DNA of 64,000 bases from Scalesia atractyloides. Taxonomy: Eukaryota; Streptophyta; Magnoliopsida; Asterales; Asteraceae. Positions within the stretch are counted from its first letter, which is position 1. Each line of letters starts with the position of its first letter. The notes under the pieces are model-generated. The model saw nothing but the letters and a program-made list of their open reading frames with translations, did no database searches and was not told where the DNA came from. This document shows, piece by piece, positions 13,513 through 22,500 of the stretch. The DNA is taken from positions 41,076,341 to 41,140,340 of the forward strand of contig CAMTDV010000012.1 in NCBI GenBank assembly GCA_947069175.1. Reading direction: 5' to 3'. Position numbers and translations under genes: made by a program.

Positions 13513-16500
13513 ATAAGAGATATTTTAGAGTGTTAATAGAGAGAATGGAGAGGTGTATGAATATTAACACTCTAAAATATATCTCACTTTAATTTTTTTA
13601 GGTGTTAATACTCACACCCCTTTTTCTTTATAGATAAAGAGAAAGTGAAAAGAATGTTGAAATAAGATGAACTAAGTTTTTTTCTTTCTTTAACAATAAT
13701 TTTATACATCTAAGTACCACTGATAGAGATTTAAATCCATTTTACTTTTATAAATGAAAAATATCATATGAGTCCAATTTATTTCTAGTTCTATTACCTA
13801 TATTAACATGAAGTGGTAGAGTTTTATACCCATTTTACTTCTATAAATGACAAATACATATTTTATTAGTTTTTGTTTTGGGTTGTCTAGTGTCGATCTT
13901 TTATCTCAATGTTTTCAATAATAATTAACTTTTGTTTATTGAAATCACTTTTAGGATTTCAAAGTATGTTTTATTATGTTGCATGTATGGGTCTTTAAAA
14001 GTGTTGAATTATTTATTACCCTCGTGTGTGTAATTAAGGGTTCGAATTTTAGATTTCATATTTCACTTCATTCGTGACAACTTTATTGTTTACAAACTCT
14101 AAAATATAAAGTTCAATTTAAATAAACATATTTTCACGAGTGAAATGCATTATCTTCTACAAACTCTACAAAATATAGAGTTCAATTTAAAACTCTACAA
14201 AATAGAAAGTTCAATTTAAACAAACATATTTCCAAGAGTGATATGCATTTTATGTACTTTAACTTTTAGTCACATATCATACATTGTTATTTGAGTAGTA
14301 AAATTACAACAGACAACTTTTATGTTTTAAATTTTATTTAAGTTATATTCTTTTGCTTTAATCCTGTTAATTTTTTATGTTAAATCCATCCATGTGCTTC
14401 TAACGTGAACACATAATGCTTTTTTTCTTCCCTTGTCATTATTAATATACGTATGTGTATATATATTGGGTATGGTTTATGCGAAAACTACCCTTTTCGT
14501 GAGATCCATTATGAATACAACCAAAATAAACTCACTTCACGACCATTCAAAAACCTAAACACCTCTTCCTCACCCCTACCCCCAAAAAACCTAACCCCCC
14601 CCCCCCCCCCCCAATAAACCTAAAAAAACCCTAAACCCTCACCTTCCAAAAAAACCTAAACCCTTCATCCTCACCCATCACATCCAAGCTAATGCTAAAA
14701 ACTAACCTCTAAGGCTAAATCTCAAACTATATGATAAAAATGTTTTTTTAACAGTTAAATCGTGACTTTTTACAAAGAAAATTTTATTTTTGTATAAAAA
14801 AAGTATTGCGATTTTTAACGAAAAATTAAAAAAAATTGTGTGTTTTTAAGAGTAGTTTTGGTTGTATTCACATTGGTCTCGAGTGAGAGGAACATGGGTG
14901 AATTTAACATAAAAACTAACAGACTTAGAGTAAATACATAAATTTAAATATATAGGAAATCCGTTGTAATTTAGTTAGTTATAAGATAAGACCTAAAATT
15001 TAGCTAAAACATAAAGGATGTAAAATACAATTCACTCTTTTTTATTATATTTCTAATATTATCTTTATATAAAGTAAGACAAAAAGTTGAAAACTGTTGG
15101 ATCATATATATATATATATAATACATATATATATATATATATATATAAATATATACCATTTGTGGTATACATTTCGATTTGGTAAAATTAAAATGAGTAA
15201 CACGGAAAGTAACATCAAGGTAGGAAGTATGTATATAGAAGTATGGAATATAAAGTTACCTTCGAATTTACCATCAAAATTACTATGATTGTTGGATGTT
15301 GAGTATGATTGTCTTATATATTTAATTTATTAAAACTTACCAAGAGTTCATTAGCCGCTACTGGCGAATGAGTCAAGAAATATACGGCGAAAAGCATAGT
15401 TTTAGCTGTTGTCTCATTCCCAGCAAATAAGAGGTTGATGATGAAGTCAGCAATTGCTTCATCAGGGAGACTTCCCTCCACCACGAGTCTCCTGACTAAA
15501 CCGCCATCATAACCAGGATCACTATCACCATGCCTTGTGTAGCATATTATTTTATTGATCTTTCTAATTATATTGTTTCTTGCCTGCGAAAATGTTATTT
15601 TTTATTAGTATTATTATCAAAGTTTTTTATGCATAATAACATGTTCGAATTTGTTTACCACTTACGGTTATGAAACCTCATTACGAATTAAGTTATACAC
15701 TGACATGTAGATTTTTCTTCACTTAGGTATAATGATTAAAACGGAAACACCAAAATACGAGACTAAACGAACTCACTCGACTCTTTTTCTTATAAACCAA
15801 AGCACACGAATTACAACAACCCTTACTGTTTATTATACTAACTAAACATCTTAGAAACAAGAAACCTAAATTACTTAGATTTGAAACTAAATAAAGACTC
15901 AATTATGACACCAAACATGACTTCTAAAAACATGACTTCGTATATAAAAACTCCTTAAATAGATAACCTAACGAAAAAGACTTAACTACCCCTTTGTTTC
16001 ACAATTTGAACTTAACGCTTAATTCCATCAATCAACCCCTTTAATCGTTAAACTCACTTCGGATATTGGTTTGAAAAAATTGTATGGGCTCATTGCTCTT
16101 CAAACAAATAACACAACTTTTATCCCGTTGACATCGGCCATCACCTCGGCCTCTCCTGGACCCACAACCTCCACCTTAGTCACATCTTAGGTTTTTACGG
16201 TTTGAACTCCCACAACCTCAGTGTTTAGATCTGTGTTCCTTATCTCTTACATCTGCATTAGAGAGTAGTGTTTACCAAGTATATCTTCTTCCTTATGTGA
16301 CTTCTTTATATGTTCCCCGAAAGCTTTCAATCTTCCAACTGCTTGTTGAGACGACATCGTTCTAAGATCAACAAATTCTTTAATCATAACCAATTTGCAT
16401 AAACTTATTTGGTACAGAAGCTAAAAGTTTTTGAGCCAATCTTTTATCTTCAATCATGGACCCCATATTATTGGCTTTTAACACACAAGTTAGCTGGTTC

Positions 16501-19500
16501 TTTCTACATTATCTTTGAGAAACTCATTATCCTTATCTTTAAAGGTTCAGACTTCGCTTCGCTTTTTTCTAGTCCTGCCTCCTTAACTTTGCCAACGCCA
16601 ACTAATCGAATCTTCAACGCCTCCCAAATTTCCTTAGCTCTTGAAACCTGACCAACATGTAACACGAGCTCTTCCAGCAAAGCTTGGAACAACTATGCAT
16701 TCGCCATATTGCTCTTTGGATCAATATTTGTTCCTGGTTCACTTACCTCCCAAATCCTATAGACATTGAAAATCACTTTAGATAGTTTGTATTGGTTAGA
16801 ATCAGAATGGTGTTCTCCTTTATGATGGCAACTTGATTGTCTGACATTGCACTTCACTTGTTGCTGAATGGTTTCAACCCGTTTTTATCATTGTTTACCA
16901 CCCTATCATGCCTTTCCTTGATATCAACCTACTAATATAAACCACCAACAAAGACACCAACCATCTACTGATCCGTCTTTCGGTCGCCAAACAAATTTCT
17001 TAGCTCTTAGCTCTTCGCTCTTTCCTTTCTTAGGCGACATGCTCATTCGCTTTTTTTTTTTTTGCGAAAAAAGAATTAAGCTCCTCATAGCGATTTCATC
17101 CTTGACGAAAATGAGTCTCCGACAAAGATAAAAGTCAATCAACAACTGGGTTAAACCACCCTTGAATAGCCTACCTAAGTTTCTGTTCCGCTATGACTTC
17201 TCTTGCTACTGCCTACCAACCGGTTGCTAATTTTATTCGACTATCGTTTCCTTCCAATCAACCTGACTCCTCGCTTTGATACCAATTAAAGGCCCAGATC
17301 GATTAAAACAATTATACTAAAATATAAGAATGAACAAACTCACTCTTAACACTTCTATTATGAATCACAATAACCCTAATAATCTATTTATACTAACCAA
17401 ATATATGGGGAAAACAAGAAACCTAAACCACTTAAATAAGAAATGGATATTGGATTTAAATAACCCCAACCTTCACCAATTGGCCGATAACACTCCCAAC
17501 TTTCGATTTGTACCGCATCACTCTCAACTTTCAATTTATTGGCCGATAGTACTCCCAAACTAACTGAACCACCTAGTTAGTTTTTTTTTGTTGATGTGGC
17601 ACTTGTGTGGTGACATGGCATCTGACGTGGAATTTTTTGATGATGTGTCAGCTAACGTGGCGGCTGACTTGGCTTTTTTATGCTGTGGCATCTGACTTGG
17701 CTTTTTTATGACGTTGTACTTGTTTGGTGTCGTGACAGCTGATGTCAACAAGTTGGGTTAGTGTGGGAGTACTATTAGCCAATAAGTTGAAAGTTGAGAG
17801 TGGTGTGGTATATATCGAAAGTTGAGAGTGCTACCAACCAATTGGTAAAAGTCATTTAAATCCAAGATACCAATAAATAAAATACTCCTTAAAGAGATGA
17901 CCTAGCGAAAATTAGTAGAGCTACTATTCAACAAAAAGATAGAATCATAATCTTGCATATATATTACAAATTCAACAAGCAAAAATAATTATGTACCCAT
18001 ATCAAGTTAAAATAAATTTAGTTAAAAAGAAAAGATAGTGGCAAAAATACAAGTATATAATAACAAATAGTGGCAAAAATACAAGTATATATTTTATAAG
18101 ACATGGATTTGAATTATATAGAGAATAATATTGTAAAATGCAATTTTTGTCTTTGAGGTTTGACAACTTTTGCTACATTCGTTGCTATGGGCCATTTTCA
18201 TAAAAAAAAAAAAAGATTGAAATCTTACCGTTTTTATCCCTGATGGCCAAATTTCGACAGACGAAAGTCGCAATAAATTGTCAAACTAAAGGATGAAAAT
18301 AGCAATAAAATGCAAAGCTGAATGACTTAAATGTACAAAAAAAATCATTTTGGATGGAACAAATAAAAATGGCTAAACCTCATGGACGATTTTGATGTTT
18401 TACTCAGAATAATATATTATCGTGTTTGTATATAATAAGAAACTGGCTTGTGGCAAACCATCTTTAGAAATGATTATTTCGCCTATTAAGGGAGAAACAC
18501 AGTTATAAAAAAAAACATGTTTTTTTTACAAAACCAAAAGAAAACGTTGTTTTGCAAACATAAAGTCAGTTTTACAAGCGTAATCTCAAACACCTCCTAC
18601 GGTGAGGAAAGTTTGTTACATAGTAAAGGTAAAAGCAATTTTAGTAATCTTGAAAACATTAACTGACTTGTGTATAGGTTTGATGTTTAAAGAAGTATCA
18701 TCATCCTTTAATTGTATCAGGTTACATGAAATCTTTTTTAGTATAATTCAAGAAACACCTTGAATTTAGAAGAAAAACGATGATACTAACAAACATTATA
18801 AATGTTTCTTATATTAGGTCAGTAGTTTAGAAACCTGTATATCATAATGTTGGGTTGATTATCGACCCGTATTAAATAATGCACGTATAATCGAATTTCA
18901 CCCAAAGTTAGATTTATCTTCTAATCCACCTAACTTAACGATAACTTTTTTTTAATATTTTTCGGCTTGTTCGGTTTTGGTGGCCCATTCCAAACTGTGA
19001 CATCGGTTTTAAAACGTAAACCGAACATAAAAGTATAAAACGATTACAAAAAGAGTTTATAAATAATATAAATTTAGTCTATTGGTAAAATAAACTTAAA
19101 TGAGGCATTTTTTAATAAAAAAGATAAACGAAATAATCAAATTCGGAATCAGTTTCAAAATATAACCTAATAGGAAATTAGTTAAAAATGATACATATAT
19201 ATAGGGCTCAGTTCAAATGAGAACCACCGCGAGTTGTGAGAACCATGAGAACTTTTCCTTATCGCGCGAGATGGGCTAATTTTTTTTGTACAAACGCAGA
19301 TGAAAATATTATAAACACATCTGTAAAAAAAAGTAAAAAAAATGTCGAGTCGGTAGTTTTGACTGATGCAAGTTTTTTTTTACGCGCTGATGTAAATTTT
19401 ATGCAAAGATAAATGTTTTTATACGCCTCATGTAAATATGGGTATACGCATTTTTTTTTGCTGAAACAAGTGTTTTTTTATTATTTTTGAGAAAATAAAA

Positions 19501-22500
19501 TTTCGAAGAAACCTTTTGAATGATCTAGTTCTCACGATTCTCACAACTTAAGATGATTCTCATTTTAACCATCCCTATATATATAATATTCTGAAGTTAA
19601 TCCCATAAATAGTTTGAAACAATTAAAATATTAGTTGTTTATAAGAATAGTTTTAAAATAATAATTATTTGAGAGAAATGAGGTGTTGTGACCTGGCATA
19701 AATTAAAATTGTATATTAAATTTAGATTAGATTCTATCGGTTAGAGATTTCTTATTAAATTTATAATGAACTTGATTCATCACCCGTCGTAATGTGGCAG
19801 GGGCGTAAAACTGTGTCAAATAGTACCAGTGTCACACCATCGTCAATGATAATCAATACTAAAGTTACAGCGTGTTAATGCGAAGAAATTAGACTGCAAC
19901 GTAAAATATAGAAAACAAAAACTAAGTTGATTTAGGACCTACGTGTTGTAACGAACCTGTCAAATGAGAAAAAATAGACGACGTAAAAATGTCAAACCAC
20001 GGATGCACGTTGAGCCATGTTAATTCGCAAAATCTAGTACGAAGTGTAAAACGAAATATAAAAACTTTGAACCAAACACGCACGTTACGAGGTGTTAACT
20101 CGCAAAATTTAGTAGCACGAAAAACTTGCGAAATATGAAAAGTATGAGGGACCAAAGTTGAAAGTAAAAAAGTTATGACGTTAGATCGCAAAAGATGAAA
20201 ACATTTTGGATTAAAAAGTAAAAAGTCAAATAGATTTGGGTTATAAGTGTAATATCAATTTTTTTTGAAAAAGTCACAAAGCATGAATACAACACCTATA
20301 TGCATAATTATGTTGCTAATTTATAGTTTGTTAATAATGTGAAATGTGGTAGCAACAAGCTTACGTTCATGGCTGTGTGATAAGCAAATCCAGGTAAATT
20401 GATAGGAACAGATAAACACCCATCTACGAAGTCTGAGAATAGTTGTGCCATTTCACCCACTTCTTTGTCGCTTGATACTCCTAAGAGTTGATTTACCATT
20501 AAGTTTATAGCCAACTGAGAATCAATATTACACAACTAGTCATGTCTCATTCATTACTCAAACATACCTATAAAAAATTTTCATTTAGAGTTGAAATGAA
20601 TTAGAATCCAACCTTTCTACACACATCTTGAAGCAATATGGTCTGATTATGGTGCAAATCAGCGAATGTTTGGTTCAACACTTGTTGGATATCCATCAAG
20701 AAACGAGTCTTGAGGGTGTCAGAACGCATCATATTTGATGCAATTGTATGAAGCTTGCGGTGTTGATCTCCTTGGGCGGTGATGACACCATTTGTCCCAA
20801 CCAAGTCACGAAAGGATTTGGGATAACTCGATTTGAATAGCTTTCCTTCGTTGTGCATTACAAATCTATTGAAAACAGGATCAACAGATACTACAGCCAT
20901 TCTCCCAAATATATTGCATGAAAATATCTTTCCATACCTACAAACCAATGGTATCAAATTAAACTTTTTGATTTAAAAAAAAGTACATAACATAAATGGT
21001 CATTTTAGGAGCAAAAGAATGTGATATAAAAAAGGATATGATCACATATTTATATGCTTAGTAATTAAAAGGGGCAGGTTCAATAAAAGAACCACTTTTT
21101 TAAGTGTAGAAAAAAGGAACATGATTCACTTGCACATTAATACAATAATTTACTTAAAAGTGGGAGAGAAACTAAGATATGAAAACCGGTTATATATATC
21201 ACATTTAAAACAATAAGATTATATTACTTAGACGTATATTTTTCCTATATTAATAGGCAAATTTGCTCCCCCTCTCATTACTACTCTTCAATTTTGTTTG
21301 CTATGATTGGTCCACCATAATCCAAACCTACAATAATCTACTTTAGCTTTATAAAGGTGTCCTCTTTTTAGTAACTTTCAACCCTTGATTAGAGATGGTG
21401 TCCTTTATCAAGCTGAGTACAAGATGATTTGCAGAAAGTTATACAATCTTTAGTCAAGAGTACAAGCAAATAAACTCAATGTACAACTTACCTTATGAAA
21501 AAACTCAATATAAATATAAATTTGATTATTATTCATCAAATTTTAATGTTAAAAAATATAGATTATATATACTAAACCGTTTTTAATCACGGTTGAAACT
21601 TAAAATAAAAAATCGAATATAATGATAGAGAAGTTTTTAACTAGTACTATACACTTTTATATTAATTACATTTATGAATGCATAAGATCTTCTTTATTTA
21701 AGGAATTATAAAGAGTTAAATGCTTGGTTGGTCCCTGTGGTTTGCGAAAATTGCAGACTTAGTCCTAATGGTTCACTATTTACACACTTGGTCCTCATAC
21801 TTGTAATTTTTGAACTCGGGTGGTCCTTATCACTAACCAATGTTAAATTTTTTAGTTAAATATATACAAAATTACTAGATTGCCCCTAAACAAAAAAAGG
21901 AAATGAACCCACTCCTTTATCTTCTTCATCCTCCCTCTCTTTCTCTAAAACCCACAACCACCTGCACCTTCAAGTCTTCAACCCACACTCCACGTCAGCC
22001 CACCACCACCACCACCTCCACCGCCACTTTCAACCCATCACCACCACCTCCACCGTCAATCGACCACCACTACCTCCACATACACCATCACCTTCAACCC
22101 ATCACCACCACCTCCACCGTCAATCGACCACCACTACCTCCACCGTCACAGATTGGACTTCAACGACCACTATCTTCGCAACCAGCTTCAACAACCGTCG
22201 CAATCTCCACCGTCACACTACCTCCACCGCCGCCCTCTCCGATCCCAGCTTCAGTAACCACTGTCGTCACTCCATTGTGTGTCTTTGACCACCAAAATGT
22301 TCTCCGCCGTCACAGCACTTCGTGCTTCAACAACCACCTTGATCTTGTTGACCTCCATTTTAAGGCAGGTTATGTGCGTATGTATATGTATATTGCATCT
22401 AGACTAACCTAAATCGGGTTTATAAATGTGAAAACATCTTGTTTTAATAAGTTAAAAGGGTTAACAGAAGAGATTGCAACTAAGATATGTGATGGTAGAG

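Noticed and set aside
14595..14612. 18-C run (also the G run at 32792-32804) as a biological signal
   Set aside because: Homopolymers of this length are error-prone in assembly and have no supporting context.
20601..20957. 118-codon minus-strand frame as a stand-alone gene
   Set aside because: It is P450 exon 2 plus a few intron bases; canonical splice sites join it to exons 1 and 3.
21903..22412. 169-codon open frame as a host gene
   Set aside because: It lies wholly inside a Mutator-like element with target duplication and is low-complexity Pro/Thr/Ser/His; no domain seen. Kept only as possible captured sequence.
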